From the NCBI RefSeq assembly GCF_026183695.1, contig NZ_JAPFRD010000002.1, positions 258,725 through 322,724 of the forward strand: a stretch of 64,000 bases of DNA, in the 5' to 3' direction. This document shows positions 1 through 8,076 of the stretch, one piece after another. The notes beneath the pieces were generated by a model, which saw only the letters and a list, made by a program, of their open reading frames with translations, was not told where the DNA came from and made no database searches. Position 1 is the stretch's first letter; each line of letters starts with the position of its first letter. The DNA comes from Alteromonas aquimaris. GTDB taxonomy: Bacteria > Pseudomonadota > Gammaproteobacteria > Enterobacterales > Alteromonadaceae. Both the position numbers and the translations under genes were made by a program.

Positions 1-514
1 TTACGTTTTTTCCAGTATCGTCATCGTTTAATAGAGTTTGAATAAATTTTATTTGGTAGGTGCCATCTTGTGCCTTAAACCATTCTTCTACTGCTTTTTT
101 AGCTTGTACGATATGGAAGAAGTCAATATTTTCCTCGCCACGCTCTTCATCAATGTCCTGAAGAAAGTCAGCACTCTCTTCTCGTGTTTCGTAGCTCAAT
201 TGATAACGTGACTTACCAAGCAAAGTTAGGATGTCTTTTAAGTACGTTAGAATGATATATATGGTGGTCAATCGCTGTTGACCATCAACTAATTCCCAAT
301 CGCCATTATGTCTTTTAACTACGATTGGCTGTAAGCAATAAAAAGCGTTCTTACTGCTATTTTCCGCTTGCTGCTGAAATTCTTTGATGTCATCGAGCAG
401 TTCGGTAACCTGCCTTTTAGACCAACGATATCCTCGTTGATAGGCTGGTATAAAAAACGACAGCTCTAGTAGGTCATTAATAGGCTTTAATTCTAATTCA
501 TTAAATTCAGACAT
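1..514 (-). CDS. DUF262 domain protein, N-terminal part (cut by window edge)
   Basis: The reading frame starts at an ATG at 512-514 (MSEFNELELKPINDLLEL) and stays open past base 1, so only about 171 N-terminal residues are visible. The segment IPAYQRGYRWSKRQV and the signature DGQQRLTT are the hallmarks of the DUF262 (ParB/Srx-like nucleotide-binding) domain found in GmrS/GmrD-type restriction proteins and many defence-associated proteins. Whether a DUF1524 HNH nuclease domain follows cannot be seen. An HsdS fossil lies directly upstream, which fits a restriction or defence island. Family assignment is firm; the biological role is inferred. Confidence 0.85.
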   Translation of the reverse strand, partial: MSEFNELELKPINDLLELSFFIPAYQRGYRWSKRQVTELLDDIKEFQQQAENSSKNAFYCLQPIVVKRHNGDWELVDGQQRLTTIYIILTYLKDILTLLGKSRYQLSYETREESADFLQDIDEERGEENIDFFHIVQAKKAVEEWFKAQDGTYQIKFIQTLLNDDDTGKNV

Positions 515-526
515 CCGTGTTCCTTA

Positions 527-664
527 TTATTCTTTTTCAAACGGCAAGCGTGTGCGGCCTGTTAGTAGCTCTTGCATCATACCTTGCTTGATTTCGCGGA
601 TTTTCTCCAAGCGCTGTTCAAGGCTTTGGATTTCATTATCCATATACGAGAGGATGGTGGCGAT
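527..664 (-). pseudogene. fossil C-terminus of a type I restriction specificity subunit (HsdS)
   Basis: The frame reads IATILSYMDNEIQSLEQRLE, then KIREIKQGMMQELLTGRTRL and PFEKE before a stop at 527-529. This is the conserved distal coiled-coil helix and tail of HsdS subunits (normally about 400-450 residues). An in-frame stop lies immediately upstream at 665-667 and no target-recognition domain remains, so only about 46 codons survive. An internal ATG at 641-643 could still produce a 39-residue peptide, but no function is expected. It ends 13 bases upstream of the DUF262 start. Confidence 0.8.
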
Positions 665-773
665 TCATATGTCGTGTTTTATACTGATGAACCCGGTGGC
701 TAAATGCAAGTCACTCCCCCAAATATTTTAAATGCCAACACGGTTGCTAAATTTTATGAAGAGCTTTAATAGC

Positions 774-2000
774 TTACTCGGTTGTTACACTGTAGTGAAA
801 AACCGTCGTTCCTTTGTCGTCTAAAGATTTTAGGATTACGTCATTAATGTCAGTAATAGGCCTGTTTGAATCTGCATAAGAGGGCCACAAAGAGGCGAGA
901 AACTCATCAAACGAGACTCTGTTTGGATTCATAACCGATAGGTACTCTCGATGTAAATAAAAAGAGCGCGATTCTAACTGTGAATAGTCGATAAATAAGC
1001 TATCTTGGATCGGGCAGAAAAAGTGGTACAAATTTGGCGCCCGCTTCTTTATTTGCTCAAAAATACCGGGTAGGTGATAGGCGAATCCAAGGTATCCCTC
1101 TGGCACTTCGTTGTCTTCTAAATAATGATTTTCTTGATACTCTAAATATCGATTTTCCCAGAAGTGATATTCATCGGGAAATTTCTCTTTCCATCGATTA
1201 AACAATCTCGCTACAAATAAATCAGTGGGAATAAGGGCTGGCTGATGTCGTGTCCACGACCATATCCCTTCTGGTGTCTGACTGCCTAAGCTGGAAACGC
1301 TTTCATCTAACAAGTATTCAAGTTTTTGTGTGATATCGCGCTCAATGCAATACAAGACCAATGAACGTAATTTGGGGTCATCTTTTAATTGCTCGAGCTC
1401 TGATGGAACATTTAGCCACCTCTTTATAGTCTCGAAGTGATATTTTTGTGATTCGATACGGGACTTGTCTATCCAGTCATGAATTTCGTGTCTGCTATCG
1501 ATTTCAGTCGGGTCAATTGGAAACAGAGGCGTCAAATCTAATTTATTCTTAGAAAGTGGATGCAAAGGGTTATTAATATCAAAATGCGAGATGAATGTTT
1601 GCCGCTGTCGTAAATGGGATATTTGATCCTGAAGAACAGATATCTGGAGCTTTAATTTGTCATTACTAGAATTCCACTTTGTTGGTTTGACGAACTTCCT
1701 TGTGCTTTTGGGAAGATAAGCTTTCATATATTCGCATATATAGTGCTCTGTTTCCCTAGCTCCCAACTTAAGCTCTTCAAATGCAAATACGATATCTCTT
1801 AATGGTAAATCTCGTTTGCCACTGAATATTTCTGAAAGTTTTGTGGGCTGACCAATACTTCGCTTTTCACTCTTGGCTCGTTCACCAATGAGGCGATGCC
1901 ACTCGTTTCGGGTAACCCCGGCTTCTCTCGTTAGTTGCTTCAGGAGCACATTGTGCTCAATCAACTCTCCTGTGTGGTAGTGTTCTACCTCGAATTCCAT
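774..2000 (-). CDS. hypothetical protein with XRE-like N-terminus
   Basis: 408 residues, not recognised. Residues about 10-80 look like a helix-turn-helix or Cro/CI-like module: LKQLTREAGVTRNEWHRLIG, then PTKLSEIFSGKRDLPL and a following helix. A short predicted coiled coil follows (about residues 113-133, KLKLQISVLQDQISHLRQRQ). The remaining 270 residues are rich in aromatic and charged residues (repeated W, Y, H) without a motif I can name. Upstream on its strand is a purine-rich GAGAG before the ATG. It lies between the HsdS fossil and plus-strand unknown genes, in a putative defence island. A regulatory or DNA-binding role is a guess from the N-terminus only. Confidence 0.6.
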   Translation of the reverse strand: MEFEVEHYHTGELIEHNVLLKQLTREAGVTRNEWHRLIGERAKSEKRSIGQPTKLSEIFSGKRDLPLRDIVFAFEELKLGARETEHYICEYMKAYLPKSTRKFVKPTKWNSSNDKLKLQISVLQDQISHLRQRQTFISHFDINNPLHPLSKNKLDLTPLFPIDPTEIDSRHEIHDWIDKSRIESQKYHFETIKRWLNVPSELEQLKDDPKLRSLVLYCIERDITQKLEYLLDESVSSLGSQTPEGIWSWTRHQPALIPTDLFVARLFNRWKEKFPDEYHFWENRYLEYQENHYLEDNEVPEGYLGFAYHLPGIFEQIKKRAPNLYHFFCPIQDSLFIDYSQLESRSFYLHREYLSVMNPNRVSFDEFLASLWPSYADSNRPITDINDVILKSLDDKGTTVFHYSVTTE

Positions 2001-2162
2001 ATGATAACTCTCTTATCTAGAAAAATACTCATAAGCTTCTGAAAAGAAGCACTTTGAGATACGAGCCTTTCTTTAAAAAGATACCACGTTTGTGACCTTT
2101 AATGTTCGCTTTTTGGGTGTATATTGGTTTTTTATCCAATCTATTATAAAGGAGAGAAAAAC

Positions 2163-2522
2163 GTGCCAAGAACAGAAAGCTTAAAACACCAAAACAGCTT
2201 CAACTATTGTTTAAAGTGCATGACAAAAAAGTCGGGGATAAATCAAGCGTACGTTAAGAAGGCTTTCTCACGTCGGATTTTTTCAAAATATGGTCAATCA
2301 GTTGCAAGTGGGAGTGCTTCAACTCACGCGCTGCGTATGGAAGGAAAGCGCTACAAAAAAGAAAGGGAAGAGTTTTACCAAGAGATAAAAAAGCTTAAAG
2401 AGCAGTCGAGACATAGCAATTATATAAAGCATTCTTCATTACCACTCATCGGTTGTCAAAATGCTCGACTTAAAGTCGCGCCGTCTGAAGGAGCCGGTGA
2501 TTGGTGGCGAGAGCAGGAATGA
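2163..2522 (+). CDS. hypothetical basic protein, GTG start
   Basis: 119 residues, not recognised. I choose the GTG at 2163 rather than the in-frame upstream start at 2124 because a strong ribosome-binding site (AAGGAGAG, 2149-2156) sits six bases before it. The protein is very basic, with many Lys and Arg residues (KKAFSRRIFSKYG, RYKKEREEFYQEIKKLKEQ), and the middle part should form a long helix. There are no membrane segments. It is followed 50 bases later by a 54-residue DUF4258-like gene, and the two may be co-transcribed. Confidence 0.5.
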   Translation: MPRTESLKHQNSFNYCLKCMTKKSGINQAYVKKAFSRRIFSKYGQSVASGSASTHALRMEGKRYKKEREEFYQEIKKLKEQSRHSNYIKHSSLPLIGCQNARLKVAPSEGAGDWWREQE

Positions 2523-2572
2523 TTCGTCTGATGAGCCATGTGTAAATAGTTTTCGAAATTGGAGGCGGGATT

Positions 2573-2737
2573 ATGAAAAATACCGCACACGCAAGACATA
2601 GAATGAAGCAAAGAGGTTTTGGGCCGGAGCATATTGATGTAATCCATCGGTTTGGAAAAAAGCGGAGGGTTGGTGATGCGATATTCATTAACCAAGAAAC
2701 TAGCTCGCAGCTTAAATTACTGGGTCTTAAAACCTAG
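2573..2737 (+). CDS. small DUF4258-like protein
   Basis: 54 residues starting MKNTAHARHRMKQRGFGPEH, preceded by a good ribosome-binding site (GGAGG, 2561-2565, seven bases before the ATG). The pattern HAxxRMxQRGFxxEHID followed by a hydrophobic helix resembles the small DUF4258-like family often found in mobile islands, sometimes in toxin-antitoxin-like contexts. The same HAxxRxxQR pattern recurs in the 118-residue protein at 6579-6935. Function unknown; the family call is by motif only. Confidence 0.55.
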   Translation: MKNTAHARHRMKQRGFGPEHIDVIHRFGKKRRVGDAIFINQETSSQLKLLGLKT

Positions 2738-2843
2738 CATACTCTCAAAACGCAAAAGCGCTTTTGTAGTTTATGGCATGGGTATTCTTAATACCGCCTC
2801 TCGCATGATTAAGTAAAAAGTATAAATAAAACAGGGGTGTAGA

Positions 2844-3275
2844 ATGGGTGTTGGGAAATCGCAGATTTTTAGAAATCTGTTAGTCGCAGGTGTCAATTCA
2901 GTTATTGAAGCCGATCAGGTCAATTTGGATTCTCAAAAGGATGTGGAAGGAGAGTTAACAGCAGATATACATGGCTATTCCTCCATCATTAAATGGCGAG
3001 GTCTTGGTCATGGTGAATTGAGCTTTCATGTTTTCTGGGCTGTTAATGCAGACGTAAAAGGTGGAAAGAGGCTACAGCGATTGAATGGTCAGAAAATTAC
3101 CTATCATGCATCCGTACTTGGGTGGCTTGAAAGAAAGGACGGAAAATGGCTTCAGGGAGAAGGGGGGAGCTCATTAACCGAAATGTATTTGAGTGAGTTT
3201 GCCAAGTCTCACTTGTCAGGTCTAAGTGTTGATGGAATGGGGTTTGAAGTTAGCGGGCATGACAGGCTAGTCTAA
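2844..3275 (+). CDS. hypothetical protein
   Basis: 143 residues beginning MGVGKSQIFRNLLVAGVNSV; not recognised. The GVGKS near the start superficially resembles a P-loop, but it lacks the full GxxxxGK[ST] spacing and a preceding beta strand, so I do not call it an ATPase. The middle (residues about 45-110) alternates hydrophobic and polar residues in a way that suggests a beta-rich fold. The upstream ribosome-binding site (GGGGTG, about ten bases before the ATG) is modest. It stands alone in a run of unknown island genes. Confidence 0.5.
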   Translation: MGVGKSQIFRNLLVAGVNSVIEADQVNLDSQKDVEGELTADIHGYSSIIKWRGLGHGELSFHVFWAVNADVKGGKRLQRLNGQKITYHASVLGWLERKDGKWLQGEGGSSLTEMYLSEFAKSHLSGLSVDGMGFEVSGHDRLV

Positions 3276-3678
3276 GCAGCTCATAAGGTAATCGTGTGCG
3301 CTTCCAGCGCAGAGGAAAAATGATAAAGCATAATGCATCTTTCAGATAGTCGGGATGCATTACTACTTCAACATGCTGTTTTGAGGGCGTTATTTATTTA
3401 GCCATTAAGTCCAAAATGAATTTGGATAAAGGAGAAATCTACTTTATTGGTAGAGTTTTGCATAAAAGTGATAACAGACTTTGACGATTCTTGAAAAGTG
3501 GTTTAGGCTCCTTCATAGTCAGTGATGAGGTGTCTGCCGCTTGCACATCCTAGTGATGACGGCCTGCCAATAATTTGGCCTCATTTTTAACACTTCCATC
3601 GAACGTTATTTCCTGTTGAATGCTCGTTTGGACTCAGCAAGCACTCCTGAAAAAGAGCCACTATACGGAAATAAAGGA
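3276..3678. other. intergenic stretch with one perfect inverted repeat
   Basis: No gene recognised. A perfect 9-bp inverted repeat (TAATGCATC at 3331-3339, GATGCATTA at 3354-3362) encloses a 14-base loop. It has no T-tract on either side, so a simple terminator is unlikely; an operator or structured RNA element is possible. Confidence 0.4.
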
Positions 3679-4194
3679 ATGATCTTTTCCTATACAAAAT
3701 TCGATAAGACCATCAAGAAAAACGTCAAGCCCTTGAATTTGACTTATCGAAAGACGTTAGAAAATATAAGTAGAAAAGCTGGGTTTCGAGACGCTCATGC
3801 ACTTCGAAAAACAGCTGAAGCAAAACATAATGATCCTAGACTTCAAGTAGCAATATCTCTTAGCAATGACCTTATGTTGAGGGCTGGCGCTTTTTTAGAG
3901 CATACCCGACTTAAAGATCTTAACGCTGATTTAGAAAGGCCTACAGCAGCCGAATCTTTGGAGCGGGGTCTGATATATATCTATGTTAATTCATCTGGAA
4001 TCGTTGAATGCGTTGATGAATCCACCCCCTACCTCAAGGCAATCGATTTCGAAAATGCGTTCAAGTGCGAGTCAATCGAGGACATCTACCGTCAGATTGA
4101 CCCTGAACGGGTGAGCCAAGTGGGCTATGAGGTGATTAGTGTTCCTGAACAACTTGCTTCAGAGCTAAAACCTTTGCTTAATCAAAAGACCTAG
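3679..4194 (+). CDS. hypothetical protein
   Basis: 171 residues from the ATG at 3679, which has GGAA eight bases upstream; an in-frame TTG at 3616 would add 21 residues but has no ribosome-binding site. Not recognised. The first third is basic (KTIKKNVKPLNLTYRKTLEN), the middle is helical, and the C-terminal third is acidic. There are no membrane segments or signal peptide. It lies in a series of unknown plus-strand genes between the restriction fossils and the minus-strand seven-gene operon. Confidence 0.5.
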   Translation: MIFSYTKFDKTIKKNVKPLNLTYRKTLENISRKAGFRDAHALRKTAEAKHNDPRLQVAISLSNDLMLRAGAFLEHTRLKDLNADLERPTAAESLERGLIYIYVNSSGIVECVDESTPYLKAIDFENAFKCESIEDIYRQIDPERVSQVGYEVISVPEQLASELKPLLNQKT

Positions 4195-4277
4195 TATCTT
4201 CAAAATAAGACATCGGTAGTTTATACCGGTGTGATTTCTATTGATAATTTGAATTCAAAACTCACGGTGGAGCAGCT

Positions 4278-4511
4278 ATGAAACTGAAGTCACTTTTTAA
4301 CATTACCGATATTAACTACAGCAGTTACCCAAGGCACTTTGCGCTGATTACGATAAAGGGGCGAAAGCGTCTTGCTTGTAAAATTAACGACGAGTGGATA
4401 ATTGATAGCACGTGTAAAACTATCAATGAAATGCTCGAACAGGGGGTAGTCAGCGAAGAAGCTGTTGTTGGGTGGTCTGAACTTCAATCTGACAAAGACA
4501 CAAAACACTAG
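4278..4511 (+). CDS. hypothetical small protein
   Basis: 77 residues, MKLKSLFNITDINYSSYPRH onward; not recognised. A clear ribosome-binding site (GGTGGAG, 4265-4271) lies six bases before the ATG. The sequence (FALITIKGRKRLACKINDEW) suggests a small beta-rich domain followed by a helix. No signal peptide, membrane segment or motif is seen. It may be co-transcribed with the next gene 62 bases downstream. Confidence 0.5.
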   Translation: MKLKSLFNITDINYSSYPRHFALITIKGRKRLACKINDEWIIDSTCKTINEMLEQGVVSEEAVVGWSELQSDKDTKH

Positions 4512-4573
4512 ATTTTTATCAATTTTAGATGCGTCACTTCAAGACGCGCCTAGTGTTATCAAGCGGAAAAGTA

Positions 4574-5071
4574 ATGGCAAAAAATGAATTAAAACATTTC
4601 TCTGATGATTCCAAGTTCGAGTTCACGCGTGGGAACTTCGATGACTGGTTGGTGCGATATCACAGTCCAGAGCAAGACGTCATCAAGCCTACTGATGAGC
4701 AAATGTTAACAGAAGTTTTGCATATTATTGCCGAACAAACTGTGGACAGCTTCTATGAAGCCTTTTGCTTAGTTTATGAGCGGACATCAAAATCAATTGA
4801 TGAGTCTATTTACGACTTGATTGAGAACATTTGTGAGCCGTTTATTACCAAGCGGAAGCACTATTATCGTCTTGGAAAAACACTATTATTATATTATCTC
4901 ACCATGGTTTCAGAGGAAAATAAGGTAAACACGAAATTAGGTAAGAGAATTAAGTGGCTATCTGTTCATCAGATACTATTCGATGGCTTTCAGCCAAATC
5001 AGGCTGCATCATACAGCAGGGGAAAGCAGTATTATGAGGTTGCCAAAAGTTGTACTGAGAGAGGGTTCTAG
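4574..5071 (+). CDS. hypothetical protein
   Basis: 165 residues from the ATG at 4574, which has GCGGAAAAG just upstream; an in-frame ATG at 4529 lacks a ribosome-binding site. Not recognised. The protein looks all-helical and soluble, with many aromatic residues (VDSFYEAFCLVYERTSKSID, KRKHYYRLGKTLLLYYLTMV). It is the last plus-strand gene before the convergent end of the seven-gene operon, 171 bases away. Confidence 0.5.
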   Translation: MAKNELKHFSDDSKFEFTRGNFDDWLVRYHSPEQDVIKPTDEQMLTEVLHIIAEQTVDSFYEAFCLVYERTSKSIDESIYDLIENICEPFITKRKHYYRLGKTLLLYYLTMVSEENKVNTKLGKRIKWLSVHQILFDGFQPNQAASYSRGKQYYEVAKSCTERGF

Positions 5072-5242
5072 CTGTGGTTGTAGAGGCGTAAATATAAAGT
5101 GTCAGGTGTAGGGGGCAGACTAATATCTTTTCATCACTTATTTTTAGAATCACTTTTTAAAATTCACCCTTATACGCTTGTTAATTGGCTCGCCCCCGAT
5201 TGGGAGTATCATTACGACGGGGGCACCAACGCAACGCTAATC

Positions 5243-6571
5243 TCAGCAAACACCGAGCAGACTTTTAAAGGCTGACAAGCCATCTGTTACGTCAACCTTA
5301 AATGCGGCTGCCTGATGTTCATTGGACTTTAACTGAGAAGAATATCCTTTACTGTTAAACCCACGGTAATTTGAACTGGAAATGTAACGTGAGTTTTTAC
5401 CGGGACTCACACTCACTCCCTCCAACTCGCCAGTCATCTGGTCTATCTTTGTTGCCATTCTGGGATGCAAAGCTACAATCATATGTCCTTTCTTTAATCC
5501 CGTTTTGCGACTCACGTAGGCAATGGTTTCGCTGCCCTTAAATATGGCAAGCTCTTTAGAAGTTCGAGACTTTACAGGGCCTACCGAAAGATTAAGAGCG
5601 GCTAAATGCCTTTTTATCTGTCGTTCTATATTTTCCAGCATGTAACCATCAGATGGAGAAACCATGTTCAAATAGTTTTTACATTCCTGTTGACTGGTTT
5701 TTTCTTCGACTGGTTTGGCCGACCCGACGGATGCGGGGGAAGACGTTCTGCTACTGTTTCCTCCCTTATCATAGTTCACTGTCGTTGGCGTGATATTTGT
5801 CGTGCTAAAGTTTTGCCCTACCTGTTTAAGCAACTGCTGTTTTGCTTCATCAATTTTATCCGGATTAGTCTTGTCGGATAATTCTGTTTTAGTCTTTGAG
5901 CCTAAAAAGTACGCAATTCTTTCTGCGTTCGCACCGGAAGGGTGGGGCATGCCAATCAATAGCTGGCTTCTGGATAGAATTCCTTTTTCGCACAAATACA
6001 GCAGAATTTTATCTACTCCCTGTCCCATGGGCAGATAAAATGCTGATTGAGGTAGCTGTGCGAACTCATCAGTCAGGCAGTTATCAACCATGCTTTTCAA
6101 CAACGGATTAGTAAGTCCTTTGTTAGCAGAGCTTATAGGCTTTCCGCTCAGTAATGTTGGATAACGAAAGACGGAGGTACTGTGAAGCAGGTGCATGTTG
6201 TCACCAAACAGCGATTCGCAGCTTGAAATGCTCAGCTTCTGGTTGATACCAATGTAGTCGAGCAGTCGAACAAGGTTATTCCGAAGCGCTCCGCTGAAAG
6301 CGCCGGTAAGCTTAGCTTTTTCTGAAACTACGTCTAGCGTCTCCCCCGCGTTCAGGAGCTCCATTGCTTTCACGTTGGCATTATTGGCTTGTGTGGCACC
6401 CGGCGAAATGCCAACCAGAACGACTTTCGCGAGCATATTAACGTGTTCAAACGGTGAGAAAAACACATCGAGATCACCTTGCGAGTCAATCAATAGCTCA
6501 TCAGTGAAAGGTGAACCGTCTCGATACAGGCTCAATGTGTCGGCGAATTTACTAAGTTGGTTGTTGTCCAT
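5243..6571 (-). CDS. uracil-DNA glycosylase-like protein with extra C-terminal domain
   Basis: 442 residues. The N-terminal 230 residues carry the two signatures of the UDG superfamily. Motif A is LVGISPGA (G54-G58), closest to the GINPG loop of family 2/6 enzymes. Motif B is MPHPSGANAERI (H210-N215), resembling NPSGLN/HPSP. Known family members flip out and excise damaged or modified bases; the substrate here is unknown. A low-complexity Ser/Thr linker (about 255-300) leads to a separate basic, beta-rich domain (about 310-440) that I do not recognise. The protein is about twice the usual UDG length. It is the last gene of a minus-strand operon, seven bases after the previous stop. The context suggests nucleic-acid processing or defence, which is inference. 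Confidence 0.65.
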   Translation of the reverse strand: MDNNQLSKFADTLSLYRDGSPFTDELLIDSQGDLDVFFSPFEHVNMLAKVVLVGISPGATQANNANVKAMELLNAGETLDVVSEKAKLTGAFSGALRNNLVRLLDYIGINQKLSISSCESLFGDNMHLLHSTSVFRYPTLLSGKPISSANKGLTNPLLKSMVDNCLTDEFAQLPQSAFYLPMGQGVDKILLYLCEKGILSRSQLLIGMPHPSGANAERIAYFLGSKTKTELSDKTNPDKIDEAKQQLLKQVGQNFSTTNITPTTVNYDKGGNSSRTSSPASVGSAKPVEEKTSQQECKNYLNMVSPSDGYMLENIERQIKRHLAALNLSVGPVKSRTSKELAIFKGSETIAYVSRKTGLKKGHMIVALHPRMATKIDQMTGELEGVSVSPGKNSRYISSSNYRGFNSKGYSSQLKSNEHQAAAFKVDVTDGLSAFKSLLGVC

Positions 6572-6578
6572 AATGTCC

Positions 6579-6935
6579 TCAGTGGTTTCTTTTCAAACGG
6601 CGAGCGGTGAAATGCCCGCAGGTGATCACGCGGTTTTCCTCATCGAGTCTCACAAAGTAAGGTTGATGCTTGGCACTTAATCTTTCTATGGAACGGGATA
6701 GCACCCTGCGTGCACGCTTCTTGTCTTTTCGGTCGACATTTGTTGATGCGTCAACCATATCTAGGGCCTCTTTCATAACCTTTACCCATTTCGCTTTTTC
6801 AGCCTTTGGGACAATGGCTAATGATGTGCCACCATGTTGTTCAATAATTGCACCTATTCCGGCTAGGATATTCAGTTCCTCTTCACGAAGGGATCGCTGC
6901 GCAAGGCGGGCTTCAGCATGATTAGTGATTTTCAT
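6579..6935 (-). CDS. DUF4258-like small protein
   Basis: 118 residues, MKITNHAEARLAQRSLREEE onward. The N-terminal HAxxRxxQR-x-[IL]-xxEEL pattern and the C-terminal YFVRLDEENRVITCGH hairpin match the general plan of DUF4258/BrnT-like small alpha/beta proteins. A Lys/Arg-rich helical insert lies between them (about residues 45-85). Its ATG overlaps the stop of the preceding 35-residue gene (ATGA), indicating translational coupling, and its stop is seven bases before the UDG-like gene. A toxin-like or RNA-binding role is possible but not shown. Confidence 0.55.
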   Translation of the reverse strand: MKITNHAEARLAQRSLREEELNILAGIGAIIEQHGGTSLAIVPKAEKAKWVKVMKEALDMVDASTNVDRKDKKRARRVLSRSIERLSAKHQPYFVRLDEENRVITCGHFTARRLKRNH

Positions 6936-7039
6936 TTGTTATCCTCCAGTACAATGCCAAGTAGCATAAGAATATATTTGGCGTCATCAGAGATGCGCTG
7001 AGTAGATACTGCTTTATTGCATTTAACCTGTGATTTCAC
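6932..7039 (-). CDS. 35-residue coupled small protein, GTG start
   Basis: This reading frame (VKSQVKCNKAVSTQ, then RISDDAKYILMLLGIVLEDN and K) starts at a GTG at 7037-7039 with a strong ribosome-binding site (GGAGGGG on the minus strand) five bases upstream. It ends in a TGA overlapping the next ATG. Placement, spacing and overlap argue that it is translated. The C-terminal half is a hydrophobic helix preceded by SDDA, loosely echoing SDDATDAAMIFELIGKL in the 73-residue first gene of the same operon. Function unknown. Confidence 0.5.
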   Translation of the reverse strand: MKSQVKCNKAVSTQRISDDAKYILMLLGIVLEDNK

Positions 7040-7060
7040 GTGAACCCCTCCGTCGTCGAA

Positions 7061-7936
7061 TTAGTCCTTCAGCACTTCATTTTTAGGAAAAAACTTCCAC
7101 TCCACGGCAGTTACAATGCCGAAATTTCCTTTCTCGTTTGGTCTGCGCCATTTTGCCTGAGGCATGTACAGCAATTCACTGCGCGCCTCTTTGAACGACT
7201 CGATATAACGTTCAGCACCTTTGTCACCGATTTGGTATCCGCGAGTCATTCTGCATGCGCTGGAGAAATGCGTACCGTCTTTGGCTACGGGAACATAAAG
7301 CGTACCGTCACGCTGCTCCCGCTCGTGTAGTTCATTAAAATTGATTGTTGGTTTGAAAGAGTTTCGCTGTTTCAGCCAGCTCTTTGCCTCAGCCACAGAC
7401 GTATAGTGTTTCCCTTCGCTTGAGCGAAACTTTATGGGTGCGGCACTTTTAGAAATATCGTTCCTAACGCTCTGAACAGACATATCAGCGATAGCTGCAA
7501 GTTCACGCAGTTCTATCTGCCCACTCGTATACTCGAAGTCATCTTCCAACTCAAAAAGCTCACGCATGCTGATGCCATCATTGATAACCAGTTCGTGACG
7601 AGCTCTGGCTGCCAGCTTTATTGTTTCGATAACACATGTTGAGTTGTCATCAAATGCATAGAAAGGATAGCCTGCGTAGAGCTTTTCCAATAATGAAAAC
7701 ACTTCCATCATCATAAAGTCGTCAGACACCATATCGCCTTCCCATAGTTGCCCACAGATCCCATAACGAAATTGACGCTCAAGCAGCTGCTGCAATTCGT
7801 CTGCGTAGAGTTCGCCCTCGATTTTTGGAAAGGACGTTGTCATGCGCTTATTCGCTTCAATGTGGGCATTGAAGAGCTGCGTTGCTCTTTGCTCTAGAAG
7901 TTCTTGGGTAATCAGCTTGTGTTTTATGTGTTTCAT
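7061..7936 (-). CDS. hypothetical protein with internal helix-turn-helix
   Basis: 291 residues, not recognised as a family. Residues about 142-163 (IELRELAAIADMSVQSVRND) read as a helix-turn-helix of the kind used for DNA binding, followed by a wing-like stretch HYTSVAEAKSWLKQR. The N-terminal 140 residues are helical and acidic. The last 100 residues are mixed alpha/beta and rich in aromatic residues. It ends 22 bases before the coupled 35-residue gene. The 140-bp gap upstream is the largest within the operon and may hold an internal promoter. It is a good candidate for the operon's regulator or DNA-recognition component (inference). Confidence 0.55.
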   Translation of the reverse strand: MKHIKHKLITQELLEQRATQLFNAHIEANKRMTTSFPKIEGELYADELQQLLERQFRYGICGQLWEGDMVSDDFMMMEVFSLLEKLYAGYPFYAFDDNSTCVIETIKLAARARHELVINDGISMRELFELEDDFEYTSGQIELRELAAIADMSVQSVRNDISKSAAPIKFRSSEGKHYTSVAEAKSWLKQRNSFKPTINFNELHEREQRDGTLYVPVAKDGTHFSSACRMTRGYQIGDKGAERYIESFKEARSELLYMPQAKWRRPNEKGNFGIVTAVEWKFFPKNEVLKD

Positions 7937-8076
7937 ATTCTGCCTAAATATTAATTTATATGTTACTTAATGTGCTGGTGAGTATGGTTTACCTCTCTTT
8001 ATATTGCAAGCAAAAATAGTAGAAAATCTAATAACAAATAGGCAGGTAATCTTAAAGTTCTGATATTTATTAATTT

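Noticed and set aside
640..770. Plus-strand reading EDGGDSYVVFYTDEPGG, then stop, then MQVTPPNILNANTVAKFYEE with L, as a gene remnant
   Set aside because: It could be a short gene end broken by a stop, but it overlaps the clearer HsdS fossil on the other strand at its left end, has no ribosome-binding site and matches no family I can name.
2456..2695. Minus-strand open frames overlapping the small DUF4258-like gene
   Set aside because: They are antisense shadows of plus-strand genes that have good ribosome-binding sites.
2844..2900. GVGKS as a P-loop ATPase motif in the 143-residue protein
   Set aside because: The Walker A spacing and the preceding strand are missing, and no Walker B is present.
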